DNA of 64,000 bases from Micromonospora alfalfae (GCF_022230925.1 NZ_JAKKFH010000004.1:1-64000); one strand, 5' to 3'; shown: positions 44,130 through 54,171, counted from the first letter of the stretch. Program-made: numbers and translations. The notes: a model not told the origin generated them from the letters alone.

Positions 44130-44939
44130 TCAGGTGCTCAGAAGCGCGTCGCGCACCTCGGCCCACACCTGCTCGTTGGCCGCGACGAGCAGACCCCGGC
44201 CGTCGTCGGCGGGGTGGTAGTCGACGCCGTCGAATCGGCGGGCGACACCCCCGGCGGCACGGACCAGCACGGTGCCCGGGGCGTGGTCCCAGGGCAGGGT
44301 GCGCCAGAAGAGGGCGAACTGCTGCTCGCCGGTGAGGATGTCCAGGTACTCCCGACCGGCGCAGTGCAGGCCGGGCAGCAGCTCACCGAGCCGCCGCCCG
44401 CCGGCGCGGACCCGGTCGCGGGCCTCCGGCGGCAGGAACCGGGTCATCGCCGCGCCGCGCAGCTCGCCGAGCGGCGGCACCGAGCCGGCGCCGTCCACCG
44501 GTCGACCGTTGAGCAGTGTGCCCTCGTCCGCCGAGCCGGCGGCGAGAGTGCCGGCGAGCGGGTCCAGGATCCAGCCGGCGGTCGGCTGCCCGTCGGTCAG
44601 GAGCGACACCATCAGGGCGAACGGCCGGCGACCGGCGGCGAAGTTGGCGGTTCCGTCGACCGGGTCGACCAGCCAGACGTCCCCGCTGTCACGTAGGTGC
44701 CGCAGCAACCCCGGATCGTCGGCGACACCCTCCTCGCCGACCACCTTCGAGCCCGGCCGCAGCCGACGCAGCCCCGCCGAGAGCAACTCCTCGGCCCGGC
44801 GGTCGGCGACCGTGACCACCTCGCCGGGCGCCTTCTCCGACACGTCATCGTCGTCGAGCTTGCGGAACAGTGGCAGCACGACCTGATCGGCGGCCTCCCA
44901 GAGCAGGCCGCCGACGTCGTCCAACAGGGTGTCAGCCAC
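44130..44939 (-). CDS. Inositol monophosphatase-family phosphatase
   Basis: 269 residues. The FIG/IMPase metal motifs are present: GEEG near residue 68, DPVDGTANF near 92 and [10 protein letters not shown] near 217. It dephosphorylates a sugar- or inositol-phosphate or PAP, dependent on Mg2+. Start GTG 44939 overlaps the response-regulator stop by 8 nt, so it is the last gene of a four-gene signalling operon, an odd place for a metabolic phosphatase. Confidence 0.85.
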   Translation of the reverse strand: MADTLLDDVGGLLWEAADQVVLPLFRKLDDDDVSEKAPGEVVTVADRRAEELLSAGLRRLRPGSKVVGEEGVADDPGLLRHLRDSGDVWLVDPVDGTANFAAGRRPFALMVSLLTDGQPTAGWILDPLAGTLAAGSADEGTLLNGRPVDGAGSVPPLGELRGAAMTRFLPPEARDRVRAGGRRLGELLPGLHCAGREYLDILTGEQQFALFWRTLPWDHAPGTVLVRAAGGVARRFDGVDYHPADDGRGLLVAANEQVWAEVRDALLST

Positions 44940-45384
44940 GCGGCGGCAGCTTGACCACGCTGACGAAGAACTCGTCGATCTGACGGACCACCGAGATGAA
45001 GCGCTCGAAGTCCACAGGCTTGGTCACGTAGGCGTTGGCGTGCAGTTGGTAGCTGCGCAGAATGTCCTCGTCGGCCTGCGAGGTGGTGAGCACCACCACC
45101 GGGATCCGGCGCAGCTCCTGGTCTTTCTTGATCTCTTCCAGCACCTCCCGGCCGTCGCGCCGGGGCAGGTTGAGGTCGAGCAGGATCAGGTCGGGCGCCA
45201 CCGCGTCGGCGTACTGGCCTTCCCGGCGCAGGTAGGCGAGCGCCTCGGCCCCGTCGGAGACGACGGTCAGCCGGTTACGCAGCTTGTGTTCCTCGAACGC
45301 TTCCTGGGTCATCAGCACGTCACCCGGGTCGTCCTCGACGAGCAGGACCTCGATCGGGCTCTTGCCATCCGCCGGCGCGGTCAT
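44932..45384 (-). CDS. Single-domain response regulator (Rcp1-like)
   Basis: 150 residues, a CheY-like receiver only: acidic pocket VEDDPGD, phospho-acceptor Asp in LILLDLNLP near residue 68, T/S in VVVLTTSQ near 98 and Lys in VTKPVDF near 121. The long beta4-alpha4 insert and C-terminal [15 protein letters not shown] match the Rcp1 subfamily that partners phytochrome-like kinases. It overlaps the kinase gene by 4 nt and the phosphatase gene by 8. ATG 45384. Confidence 0.92.
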   Translation of the reverse strand: MTAPADGKSPIEVLLVEDDPGDVLMTQEAFEEHKLRNRLTVVSDGAEALAYLRREGQYADAVAPDLILLDLNLPRRDGREVLEEIKKDQELRRIPVVVLTTSQADEDILRSYQLHANAYVTKPVDFERFISVVRQIDEFFVSVVKLPPRG

Positions 45385-47114
45385 CCCACCGTCTCCCTCA
45401 TGTCACCCGTTCTACCGCTTTCCAGCGTCTCGTCGGCCCGGTCCGGCTGGTCCGGCCCGTCGGCCTGCTCCGTCATCGCTGCCGGAGCCTCGGTCGAGGG
45501 CGTCGCGTCGCCCGCTGTCAGGGCGTTCGGCTCCCCGGCGGAATCGGCGGCTTCCGCCGCCGCGACGTCCTCGGGAAGTGCCGGCAGGGTGAACCGGATC
45601 GCGGTGCCCTCCGGCACGTCGGTGTCCACCCAGACGCGGCCGCCGTGGTACTCGACGATCTTCTTGACGATCGCCAACCCGATGCCGGTGCCCGGGTACG
45701 CGTCCTTCGAGTGCAGCCGCTGGAAGATCACAAAGATCTTGTCGGCGAACTCCGGCTCGATCCCGATGCCGTTGTCCTGGCAGGTGATCTCCCACTCGGC
45801 ACCCACCAAGCGGGCCGAGACGTGCACCTTCGACGGCACGTCCGGGCGGCGGAACTTGATCGAGTTGCTGACCAGGTTGGCCAGCAGGTTGGTGAGCAAC
45901 GGTTCCTCACCCGAGATCACCGGCAGATCGGTCCAGGTCAACTCGGCGTCCGCGTACTGCCGGGCGGCCTCGGTCTGGCCGGCCACGTCGCCCATCACCT
46001 TGTTGAGGTCGACCTCGACGAAGCCGGTGGTGAGCCGCCCGATCCGGGAGAACGCCAGCAGGTCGTTGATCAGGCGCTGCATCCGTTGCGCGCCGTCCAC
46101 AGCGAAGGCGATGTACTGGTCGGCCCGCTCGTCGAGCTGCCCGGCGTAACGGCGCTGGAGCAGCTGGCAGAAGCTGGCGACCTTACGCAGCGGCTCCTGC
46201 AGGTCGTGCGAGGCCACGTACGCGAACTGCTCCAGGTCCCGGTTGGACCGGGTCAGCTCCTCGGCCTGCTTCTGGAGCTGACTGTTGACCCACTCGATGC
46301 GCTCGCGGGCGGCCCGGACCTCGGCCAGGTCGGCGGCGATCTTCTGCCGCATCGCGTCCACGTCCTCACCGAGCCGGATGAACTCCGGCGGACCGAGGGG
46401 GGCAATGCGGTGCTGGTAGTCGCCCTCGGCGACCTCGCGGACCTGGGTGGCGAGGCCGGTCAGCGGCCGGACCACCATCCGATCCAGCGAGAGCAGCAGC
46501 ACCGCCCCGGCGACGACCACCACCAGCGCGGCGACGATCAGGAGAACAACCAGGATGTTGCTGCTGGTACGGACGTTGGTGGCGGTCTGCTCCCGGGCGG
46601 CCAGGACCTCCTCCTGGAGGTCGTTCACCGCCAAGCGCACCTCGTCGAACTGTTGCCGGGCCGCTTCGGTGACCAACGCCTGGCCGGCGTTCGTGCCGCT
46701 CTGCTCGGTGGTGGTGATCACCGGCTCCGCAACCGACTGTCGCCACTGCGTGACACGCTCCTCGACGGTCCGCAGCTCCTGGCTGATCTCCGGATAGTCG
46801 TCGAGCAGCGTCCGCATCGAGGCGACGACGCTCTGCTCCTGGGCGAGCCCTTCCCGGTAGGGGTTCAGGTCGTCCCGGTCGCCGCTGACCGCGTACCCGC
46901 GGATCGCCGTCTCCTGGTCAAGCAGCGCGTTGAGCAGTTCCTGGGACTGCACCCGCAACGGGCCGGTCTCGTTCAGGACCGCGTCGATCTGGGTGCGGTT
47001 GCGGGCGGCCATCGCCGCCTCCGCGCCGGCCAGCCCGACCAACAGGAAACCCACGACGGCGAGCAGGGTGATCACCCGGCGGCGCAGACTCCAGCCGCCG
47101 ACCACCGGCTTCAC
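45381..47114 (-). CDS. CHASE3-HAMP sensor histidine kinase
   Basis: 577 residues. Two membrane helices (about 13-35 and 185-208) flank an extracytoplasmic CHASE3-type helical domain ([19 protein letters not shown]). HAMP about 208-262, a coiled coil, H-box [14 protein letters not shown] with the phospho-acceptor His near 297, N-box, and G-boxes [14 protein letters not shown] and [13 protein letters not shown]. The C-terminal 75 residues are Ala/Glu-rich. GTG 47114 overlaps the upstream stop (GTGA); its own stop overlaps the response regulator (ATGA). Confidence 0.9.
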   Translation of the reverse strand: MKPVVGGWSLRRRVITLLAVVGFLLVGLAGAEAAMAARNRTQIDAVLNETGPLRVQSQELLNALLDQETAIRGYAVSGDRDDLNPYREGLAQEQSVVASMRTLLDDYPEISQELRTVEERVTQWRQSVAEPVITTTEQSGTNAGQALVTEAARQQFDEVRLAVNDLQEEVLAAREQTATNVRTSSNILVVLLIVAALVVVVAGAVLLLSLDRMVVRPLTGLATQVREVAEGDYQHRIAPLGPPEFIRLGEDVDAMRQKIAADLAEVRAARERIEWVNSQLQKQAEELTRSNRDLEQFAYVASHDLQEPLRKVASFCQLLQRRYAGQLDERADQYIAFAVDGAQRMQRLINDLLAFSRIGRLTTGFVEVDLNKVMGDVAGQTEAARQYADAELTWTDLPVISGEEPLLTNLLANLVSNSIKFRRPDVPSKVHVSARLVGAEWEITCQDNGIGIEPEFADKIFVIFQRLHSKDAYPGTGIGLAIVKKIVEYHGGRVWVDTDVPEGTAIRFTLPALPEDVAAAEAADSAGEPNALTAGDATPSTEAPAAMTEQADGPDQPDRADETLESGRTGDMRETVG

Positions 47115-48355
47115 CGGCCACCGCCCCGGCTGACCAACAGCATGGCCACGTCGTCGGCGAGCGGGCCACCGTTGAGCCGCTCGGCCCGACCGACGAGCCA
47201 CGCCGGCAGCTCGGGCAGGGACACCGAATGGTTGGCCGGCTCGCCCAGCAAGCCACTGAGGCCCGGCACGTCGAGCCGTTCGTTGCCGGCGCCCACCCGC
47301 CCCTCGATCAGGCCGTCGGTGTACATCAACAGGGACCAGTCATCGGTGTCGAACTCCAGGTCGTAGGCAATCGGCCGGCGAGGTCGTACGCCCAGCAGCA
47401 GGCCGCCGGGCGCGGGCACCGGGGCGACCCGGCCGCCGGAGAGCAGCAGCGGTGGCGGGTGCCCGGCCAGTCGGACGGTGGCCCGGTTGGCGTCCAGGTC
47501 CAGTCTGACGGTGGCCACCGTCGCGAAGATCTCCTGGAGGCGGCGCTCACTCATCAGCACCTGCTCCAGGGCGGGCAGCACCTCGTCGTCCGGCACCCGG
47601 GCGAGCACCAGGGCCCGCCAGGCCACCCGCAGCTCGACCCCGAGCGCGGCCTCGTCCACCCCGTGCCCACAGACGTCGCCGACGATCAGGTCGAGGCGGT
47701 CCGGGTGGGTCTGCACCACGTCGAAGAAGTCTCCGCCGATCAACGCGGCGTGCCGGCCCGGCCGGTAGAAGGTGTGCACCGCGACCAGGTCGGTCGTCAT
47801 CAGCGGTTGGGGCAGCAGGCCGCGTTCGAGTCGGGCCGACTCGGCCTGGCGCAGCTCGACCTCGCGCAACCGGCGGGCGTTCTCGTCGGCGCGCTTACGC
47901 TCCACGGCGTAGCGCAGCGCCCGGGTCAGCAGCACCCCGTCGACCTGGCCCTTGACCAGATAGTCCTGGGCGCCCTCGGCGACCGCCACGACGCCCAGGT
48001 GCTCGTCCGTGCGGCCGGTCAGCACGCAGACCGCGGCGCCGCTGGACATGTCCAACACCTGGCGCAGCCCGTCCAGCCCCTGCGCGTCGGGCAGGCCCAG
48101 GTCGAGCAGGACGCAGTCGACGCCGCTGATCCGCTGCCGCGCCTCCCGGAGGCTGGTCGCGACCAGCAGGTCGATCATCGAGTTCGTCTCGGCGAGCAGC
48201 TCACCCACCAGGAAGGCGTCGCCCTCGTCGTCTTCCACCAGCAGCACCCGCAACCGCTCACCCGGCGGCAGGTTGGCGTGCCGCGCCAGGCCACCGTGCG
48301 GGTACGGCACAACTGGGGAACCGGCCAAGCCGGCCCCCCGGTGCGGCCGGGTCAC
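47111..48355 (-). CDS. Receiver-PP2C (RsbU/SpoIIE-type) phosphatase
   Basis: About 414 residues: receiver domain (RVLLVEDDEGDAFLV, phospho-Asp in VLLDLGLPDAQG, Lys in YLVKGQ) followed by a coiled linker and a PP2C/SpoIIE phosphatase domain (GGDFFDVVQ, VGDVCGHGVDEA, TDGLIEGR, ADDVAMLLV). Such proteins dephosphorylate anti-anti-sigma factors, giving a partner switch. Start is uncertain: GTG 48355 (VTRPHRG) or GTG 48310; a strong GGAAGGAG (48392-48399) points instead to an ATC at 48385. First gene of the overlapping four-gene operon. Confidence 0.85.
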   Translation of the reverse strand: MTRPHRGAGLAGSPVVPYPHGGLARHANLPPGERLRVLLVEDDEGDAFLVGELLAETNSMIDLLVATSLREARQRISGVDCVLLDLGLPDAQGLDGLRQVLDMSSGAAVCVLTGRTDEHLGVVAVAEGAQDYLVKGQVDGVLLTRALRYAVERKRADENARRLREVELRQAESARLERGLLPQPLMTTDLVAVHTFYRPGRHAALIGGDFFDVVQTHPDRLDLIVGDVCGHGVDEAALGVELRVAWRALVLARVPDDEVLPALEQVLMSERRLQEIFATVATVRLDLDANRATVRLAGHPPPLLLSGGRVAPVPAPGGLLLGVRPRRPIAYDLEFDTDDWSLLMYTDGLIEGRVGAGNERLDVPGLSGLLGEPANHSVSLPELPAWLVGRAERLNGGPLADDVAMLLVSRGGGR

Positions 48356-48600
48356 CGCCGCGAGACGCGGGAGTTCGCTGGTGATGTCGGGCTCCTTCCG
48401 AGTGCCCTGCTGATCCTGTATTAGACAACGGTCGCACACAACACGATGCCTGCGGCGCGGGCGGGGATGGGGCGCGTCACTGCTCGGCCGTGGACAAACC
48501 GGGCGGCTGACGGACACGGGACGTACCGGCCATCCCATCCGCAGCCACCGACGGGCAGGATGATCCCACCCCAGGCCCCACCACCCCCCGAGGAGTCCCC

Positions 48601-51021
48601 GTGGGCGCACCCACCACCCCGGCCACGACGGGCACGCCGACCCGTCCGATTCCGGGCGTACCCCCTGCCAGCCGCGCGCTGACCCGGCCGCGTCGGCGGC
48701 TCGTGGCCGCCGCGGCGGCGTTGGCCGCGCTGGCCGCGGTCGCCGCCGGCAGTCTGCTCGACCTGCGCACCCCGGCCCCGAAGTCGGCCGACGCGCCGGC
48801 TGACGCGTTCAGCGCCGGCCGCGCGTACGAGGACGTCCAGGTGATCGCCGCCCGGTCGCACGTCGCCGGCAGCCCGGCCAACGAACAGGTCCGCGCGCAC
48901 CTGGAGCAGCGGTTGCGAGGGCTGGGCCTGGAGACCGAGGTGCAGGACACTGTGGCACCGGAGGCCGGTCAGCTCAGCGGGGCCGCGGGCGGGGCGACAG
49001 TGGCCCGGGTCCGCAACGTGGTGGCCCGGCTGCCCGGCACCGACTCGACGGGTCGGGTCTTCCTGGTCTCCCACTACGACTCGGTACAGACCGGGCCGGG
49101 CGGCAACGACGACGCCGCCGGCACGTCGACCATCCTGGAGGTGGCCCGCGCGCTGACCACCGGCCCTCGGCCGCGCAACGACATCGTCTTCGTGCTCACC
49201 GACGCCGAGGAGGCGTGCCTGTGCGGCGCGGCCGCGTTCGCCGCCAGCCACCCGCTGGCCGCCGACGGCGGTGTGGTGCTCAACCTGGAGGCGCGGGGCT
49301 CCACCGGGCCGGTGATCATGTTTGAGACGTCCCGGAACAACGCGAAGTTGGTGGACATCTTCGGCCGGGCCGCCCCTCACCCGGTCGGCACCTCGTTCGC
49401 GGTGGAGATCTACCGCGCGCTGCCGAACGACACCGATTTCACCGCCTTCCTCGATCACAAGTTCGTCGGGCTGAACTCGGCGTACATCGACGGGGGCGCG
49501 ATCTACCACACGCCGTTGGACACCCCGGCCGCCATGGACCGGGGCAGCCTCCAGCAGCACGGGGACAACGCGTTGGGGCTGGCCCGGGAGTTCGGTGGCA
49601 CCGACCTGACCGAGCTGCGCTCCGGGCACGACGCGACCTACTTCCCGGTCCCCGGCGGCCTGGTCCGCTACCCGGGCACGCTCACACTGCCGCTGGCCCT
49701 GCTCGCGGTGGCGGCGGTGGCCGCGCTGGGCTGGCTGACCCGTCGGCAGGGCCGGGCCAGCATCGGCCGGATGGCCGCCGGCTTCGGGCTGGCCCTGGTG
49801 CCGATCGTGGTCGCGCCGGTCGCCGCCCAACTGCTCTGGCTGGCGATCACCGCGATCCGACCGGGGTACGCGGAACTGCTCGACCCGTACCGGCCGATCT
49901 GGTACCGCCTGGCCGTCGTGGCGCTCGCCGCCGCCATCCTGTTCGCCTGGTACGCGCTGACCCGCCGCCGGATCGGCCCGGCCGCGCTCGCGATCGGTGG
50001 GCTGGCCTGGCTTGCGCTGCTCGGAGTGCTGCTCGCCGTTGCGGTGCCGGGTGGGGCGTACCTCACCACACTGCCGGCGCTGGCCGGCGCGCTCGGTGGG
50101 CTGGTCGCGCTGCGTACCCGGCAGACCGGGCCGTGGCCGGTGGTGGCCGTGACCGCCGCAGCGGCCGTCGGTGTGGTCATCCTGCTGCCCACAGTGGTGC
50201 TGCTCTTCCCCGCGCTCGGGATGGGCATGGGTGGGGTGGCCGCGCTGGTCGCGGTGCTGCTCGGCCTGGTCGCCCTGCCGGTGGTCGACCTGCTGCACCC
50301 GCAGGCCGGCGGCCAGCGTGGTCTGCTCGCGCTGCGGGCCCGGCGGCTCGCGGTGCTGCCGGCCGGCGCCGCCGCGGTGGCGGCGGTGGTGCTCGCCGGG
50401 GTCGGCCTGGCCGTCGACCGCTTCGACGCCGCCCATCCCGCCCCGACGCACCTGATGTACGCGATGGACGCCGGCACCGGCCAGGCCCGCTGGCTCAGCC
50501 ACGAGAGTGACCCGCAGTCGTGGACGGACGGCTACGTGGACGGGACGGCCGACGTCGGCGACGACTTCCCCGGGCTCGGCGACGGTGAACTGCGGACCGG
50601 GCCGGCGCAGCCGGCGAACCTGCCGGCCCCGAAGCTGGACGTGGTGGCCGACGCCACGACTGATGGAGAACGCACGCTGCGACTGCGGCTCACCCCGCAG
50701 CGGGCCGCCCGGCTCGCCACCCTGCACGTCGACACGTCGACCGCCACCGTGCTGCGGGCCGAGGTCGCCGGGCGGCCGGTGCCGGTGGAGCCCCGCGAGG
50801 GCAAGTGGGGCTTCGGGCTGGTGTTCCACGCCCCGCCCACCGAGGGCATCGAGGTCACGTTGACAGTGCGGCCCATCGCCGGGCAGGTGGCGTTGCGGGC
50901 CATGGACGCCAGTGACGGGCTGGACGCACTGCCCGGCTTCCGCCCCCGACCGCCGGCCGTCGGCGTTGTCGGATCGCACAGCTCGGAGATGCTGGCGGTC
51001 GCCCGCACCTATCCCATCTGA
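48601..51021 (+). CDS. Membrane-bound M28-family metallopeptidase
   Basis: 806 residues. Membrane anchor about 33-52; M28 peptidase domain about 70-340 with SHYDSVQTGPGGNDDAAG (zinc His and bridging Asp), TDAEEACLCGA (catalytic/zinc Glu), LNLEARGSTG and IYHTPLDT (zinc His); then about eight further membrane helices (355-610) and a C-terminal beta-rich domain. The plan matches Fxna-like, ER-type M28 peptidases. The active site is extracytoplasmic by topology. Start GTG 48601 has gaggag a few bases upstream. Confidence 0.88.
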   Translation: MGAPTTPATTGTPTRPIPGVPPASRALTRPRRRLVAAAAALAALAAVAAGSLLDLRTPAPKSADAPADAFSAGRAYEDVQVIAARSHVAGSPANEQVRAHLEQRLRGLGLETEVQDTVAPEAGQLSGAAGGATVARVRNVVARLPGTDSTGRVFLVSHYDSVQTGPGGNDDAAGTSTILEVARALTTGPRPRNDIVFVLTDAEEACLCGAAAFAASHPLAADGGVVLNLEARGSTGPVIMFETSRNNAKLVDIFGRAAPHPVGTSFAVEIYRALPNDTDFTAFLDHKFVGLNSAYIDGGAIYHTPLDTPAAMDRGSLQQHGDNALGLAREFGGTDLTELRSGHDATYFPVPGGLVRYPGTLTLPLALLAVAAVAALGWLTRRQGRASIGRMAAGFGLALVPIVVAPVAAQLLWLAITAIRPGYAELLDPYRPIWYRLAVVALAAAILFAWYALTRRRIGPAALAIGGLAWLALLGVLLAVAVPGGAYLTTLPALAGALGGLVALRTRQTGPWPVVAVTAAAAVGVVILLPTVVLLFPALGMGMGGVAALVAVLLGLVALPVVDLLHPQAGGQRGLLALRARRLAVLPAGAAAVAAVVLAGVGLAVDRFDAAHPAPTHLMYAMDAGTGQARWLSHESDPQSWTDGYVDGTADVGDDFPGLGDGELRTGPAQPANLPAPKLDVVADATTDGERTLRLRLTPQRAARLATLHVDTSTATVLRAEVAGRPVPVEPREGKWGFGLVFHAPPTEGIEVTLTVRPIAGQVALRAMDASDGLDALPGFRPRPPAVGVVGSHSSEMLAVARTYPI

Positions 51022-51031
51022 CGGACGGCCC

Positions 51032-51067
51032 GGTGGTCCGGCGGAGCGACTCATCCGCCGGACCACC
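51032..51067 (+). terminator. Terminator after the M28 peptidase gene
   Basis: Perfect 14-bp arms (51032-51045 and 51054-51067) with an 8-nt loop, 11 bp after the stop codon, followed by a short pyrimidine run. Confidence 0.8.
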
Positions 51068-51169
51068 ACCTTTCCTCGCGACCGGAAAGCCATCTGGCGT
51101 CGATTCGGTCAGCCCACCGGTTCGGGTTGGCCGGCACCGATCCGGTGGCAACGATTACCGTCGTGGTCG

Positions 51170-51601
51170 GTGAAGGTCAGGTCCACCAGAACTGTGTCGG
51201 CAGTGCTGGCGGTGCTGGCCCAGCAACGGGCGCCCGAAGCCGAGGAGATGCTGCACGCCATCCTGGAGGTCCGCTACCGGTTGTGGCCGCTCAACCAACC
51301 GGAAGCCTGGCAGGCCCGGCACACGCTGGCCCGATGCATGCAGGCGCAGGGCCGGCTCGCCGAGGCGGAGGCCGAGCTGCGGGCCACACTGGCCACCGTG
51401 GAACCCCGGCACGCCGACCGCAGCGAGGTGCTCGCCATCCGCTCCACCCTGGCCCTGGTGCTGCTGCTCGACGAGCAGGTCGACGCCGCGATCGAGGTGT
51501 ACGAGCGGTTGCTGGCCGACCGTCGGCGACTCCTCGGCGACACCCACCTGGACACCCTCCAGGTCGAGCACGCGCTGCGCCGGCTGCGCGACGGCGACTG
51601 A
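51170..51601 (+). CDS. Small tetratricopeptide-repeat protein
   Basis: About 143 residues, all helical, with TPR_12-type repeats: MLHAILEVRYRLWPLNQPEA, LARCMQAQGRLAEAEAELRA and AIEVYERLLADRRRLLGDTH. It probably serves as a protein-binding scaffold. The start is uncertain (GTG 51170 or GTG 51194); neither has a clear ribosome site. It converges on the threonine dehydratase, whose stop is 4 bp away. Confidence 0.65.
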   Translation: MKVRSTRTVSAVLAVLAQQRAPEAEEMLHAILEVRYRLWPLNQPEAWQARHTLARCMQAQGRLAEAEAELRATLATVEPRHADRSEVLAIRSTLALVLLLDEQVDAAIEVYERLLADRRRLLGDTHLDTLQVEHALRRLRDGD

Positions 51602-51605
51602 CCGG

Positions 51606-52547
51606 TCAGTGCGGCGCGGCCGGGCCCAGGTCGCTCGGGTCGGTGTTGCCACCACAGATGATCACTGCCACCCGCTCCCCCGGCTGCGGCACGTACGCGC
51701 CGCCGACCAGCGCGGCCAACGCAGCGGCACCACCCAACTCGGCCGCGACCCGCAGCTCCGACCAGAGCAACCGGCGCGCCCGCACCAGGTCCTCGTCGCG
51801 GACCAGCACTGACACCACCTCGGTCCGGCGGGCGGTGTCGAAGGCGATCTCGCCGATCCGCCGGGCACCCAGCGAATCGGTGGCGATGCCACCCACCTCG
51901 ATGTCGACCGGCCGCCCCGCCTTGAGCGCCGAGTGCAGGGTGGGGATCTGCTCCGGCTCGACCGCCACGACACGTACCGAGCCACCGAACCAACTGGCGA
52001 TACCGGACACCAACCCGCCGCCACCGACCGCCACCAGCACTGTGTCGATCCCGCCCACCTGCCGCTCCAGCTCGCGGCCGACGGTGCCCTGACCGGCCAC
52101 CACCTCCGGCTGGTCGTACGCGTGCACCACCAACGCGCCGGTCTCCCCGGCCCGCTGGGTGCTCGCCGCCAACGCCTCGGCGTAGTGCTGGCCCACCTGG
52201 CGCACCTGTGCGCCCAACCCGGCCAACCGCTGCACCTTCACCGGCGAGGCGGTGACCGGCACGAAGACCTCCGCCGGCACGCCCAACGACCGGGCCGCGT
52301 ACGCGACAGCGAGGCCATGGTTGCCACCCGATGCGGCGATCACCCCGGCCGAGGGCAACGACCCCTGGAGCATCCGGTTGAACGCGCCACGCGGCTTGAA
52401 CGAGCCGGTGTGCTGGTGCAGCTCCAACTTGAGGCTGAGCTGCCCGGGCACACCCAGATCGGCGGCGTCGACGGCGATGACCGGGGTTTCCCGGACCCGC
52501 CCCTCGACAAGGGCCGCGGCCGCCTCGACGTCGCTTCTGTCCACCAT
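51606..52547 (-). CDS. PLP-dependent threonine/serine dehydratase
   Basis: 313 residues, fold-type II PLP enzyme. Schiff-base Lys in GSFKPRGAFN near residue 51, substrate loop SGGNHG near 74, phosphate loop GGGGLVSG near 174 and the terminal cofactor Ser/Cys region ICGGNTD. There is no C-terminal ACT domain, so it is the catabolic/short type, removing ammonia from threonine or serine. The 2OG-oxygenase relic lies 16 bp upstream in the same direction. ATG 52547. Confidence 0.88.
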   Translation of the reverse strand: MVDRSDVEAAAALVEGRVRETPVIAVDAADLGVPGQLSLKLELHQHTGSFKPRGAFNRMLQGSLPSAGVIAASGGNHGLAVAYAARSLGVPAEVFVPVTASPVKVQRLAGLGAQVRQVGQHYAEALAASTQRAGETGALVVHAYDQPEVVAGQGTVGRELERQVGGIDTVLVAVGGGGLVSGIASWFGGSVRVVAVEPEQIPTLHSALKAGRPVDIEVGGIATDSLGARRIGEIAFDTARRTEVVSVLVRDEDLVRARRLLWSELRVAAELGGAAALAALVGGAYVPQPGERVAVIICGGNTDPSDLGPAAPH

Positions 52548-52563
52548 GGGGAAACGCCCTTCA

Positions 52564-53360
52564 CTACGACCAGAGGGCCAGTCGACCGTCGTCGGTGAGC
52601 CCGACGAAACATCCTATGGAGATCCGTCGGCCATCCGACGCGGGACGCACCGTGTGATAGTGCCGCGGATCAAACAGAAAGCCCTCCCCGAGCGTGGGGC
52701 GCAACGTCAGCGACTGCGTGTCGGCCGCCACCGCCTCCTGGAAGCCGTACCCGCCGGGCACCCGCAACGGCTCGTCGTCCGGCTGCCAGCGCCGCCGCCA
52801 CAGCACCGTCTCCCCACCGGCCGGTGGCACCCGGATGTAGATGTTGAACGCCAACTGGGCCACCACCTCGCTGTCGAGCAGCCGGCCCGCGTACTCCCGT
52901 ACCGCGTCGTCGAAGTGCACCTGGAGCCCCGCGTTGATCTCGCGGACGATACCGACGTGCATCTCCCGACCCTGCCGCCGCCCGGGTGCCACGTTCGGCC
53001 ACCTCGGAACGCGGCCAGGCACAGGTCCCGGGGGGAGTCCGACAGGCCCAGCGTCGACCAGTTCTTCTCGGCCGTGTGGGCGGCTTCCCAGTAGTCCTCG
53101 CGGAGTTCACCGGCGGCCCGGTGGTCGTTGATGGCCGGACCGAACTTGGCGACGACGGGAAAGACCCGGCTCTCGTCGTAGCGGTCCATCGGCGCGTTCG
53201 CGAGCGCCGCGGTGATCGCCTGGCAGCGGGCCGGAGAGAGCAACCCCGGCACCCGTACGGCGGCCAGCCGCCCCGCGATGAGCCCGGCGACATCCGCACG
53301 GGTGATCGATTCTGATTCGACGGCGACGAACAAGGGATCGGTAGTGCTCGAATGCTGCAC
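52564..53360 (-). pseudogene. 2-oxoglutarate/Fe(II) oxygenase, frameshifted
   Basis: The N-terminal half reads from GTG 53360 (good GGGAGGA upstream) as VQHSSTTDPLFVAV through DSPRDLCLAAFRGG. Translation then leaves the family pattern, which continues in another frame from about 53000 as PNVAPGRRQGREMHVGIVRE to the stop at 52564. One missing base (or two extra) in about 52975-53035 would restore a single protein of about 265 residues. Iron ligands lie in the second half: QVHFDDA (HxD) and DPRHYHTVRP, with the 2OG-binding Arg in RRISIG. Either a real inactivation or a sequencing error. Confidence 0.75.
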
Positions 53361-53617
53361 GGCGGTCCTCCCGTAACGAAGATCCCTCACCGGACTTGTC
53401 GCGCCCCCCGACCCGCGCACCGTGCAATGTACAAAGCGCGGGCAAGACGAGGTATCCGCAGTTCCGGGCGATCTGGCGCGGCCACCGCTACCATCGGCGC
53501 AACCGGGGTACGCGGCACCGAACCGTACGGCGGAAGCTTTCCACCGATCGGGGAATGGTGACGATTCTCGGCGTGACGCATGATGCGACTAGTTCGAACG
53601 CTGACAAGGAGTTCGAG

Positions 53618-53803
53618 ATGGCAGGCGCCGGCCCGACGGATCTTGACATGCACGTCGACCGCCTGGAAATGGCGCGTCGAATAGCTCGGGAAATGATCGA
53701 GTCCGATCATCAGGCTCTGGAGCTCGCCGTCCGACAGCGCCCACAGTGCTGGTCCCGACGCCCCACCGGCCACGGCACCCGCGCCGACGCCCTCACGGGC
53801 TGA
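53618..53803 (+). CDS. Small helical protein, unknown function
   Basis: 61 residues with a strong helical centre (DRLEMARRIAREMIESDHQA) and a basic tail (QCWSRRPTGHGTRADALTG). AAGGAG at 53606-53611 supports ATG 53618. I recognise no family. A decayed copy of its 3' end, with the stop codon in the matching place, lies at 56259-56347, which supports that it is or was a real gene. The membrane-protein gene follows after 32 bp. Confidence 0.55.
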   Translation: MAGAGPTDLDMHVDRLEMARRIAREMIESDHQALELAVRQRPQCWSRRPTGHGTRADALTG

Positions 53804-53835
53804 CGGTTCCTCTCGCAACAGCGGATACTCCGGCG

Positions 53836-54171
53836 ATGACCCTGTCACCGCCGCGCATCGACGCACGCTCCTCGTTCTTGGTGCTCGCCGGCTGGTACGT
53901 GGCCGTCGTCGTGGCATTCGGCATGTTCCTCGGCACGCTCTCCGGGTCGGTCCTGACGGGCTGCGGCGAGGTGTGCGACTCCGAACGATCGAGGACGTTG
54001 CTCTTCGGGCTCTACGTGGCCCTGCCGGCGCTGTTCCTCGCACTGCTGGTCAGCCTGGCGACGCTCGCGGTCCTCATCTCCCGCACTCAGCTCCGCTCGT
54101 CGGCCCTGGTGGGCACCCTCGCCGCGCTGCTCCCGCTGGTCGCGTGCGGCCTCCTCGCCACGATCCCCTGA
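53836..54171 (+). CDS. Small three-helix membrane protein, copy 1
   Basis: 111 residues with three hydrophobic segments (about 14-36, 54-77 and 88-108) and a Cys-containing external loop (GCGEVCDSERSR). Family unknown to me. It is about 75% identical by eye to the product of 56379, and their upstream sequences are also related. ATG 53836 lacks a strong ribosome site; it may be translated by coupling to the small gene just upstream. Confidence 0.65.
   Translation: MTLSPPRIDARSSFLVLAGWYVAVVVAFGMFLGTLSGSVLTGCGEVCDSERSRTLLFGLYVALPALFLALLVSLATLAVLISRTQLRSSALVGTLAALLPLVACGLLATIP

Noticed and set aside
48421..51093. 890-residue minus-strand open frame
   Set aside because: It is the antisense shadow of the M28 peptidase gene, whose motifs, GTG start and ribosome site are clear; the minus frame has no recognisable domain and an Arg/Gln/His-rich composition typical of shadows.
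52975..53035. Programmed frameshift in the 2OG oxygenase
   Set aside because: I see no slippery heptamer or downstream hairpin at the junction, and family members are normally in one frame, so mutation or error is simpler.
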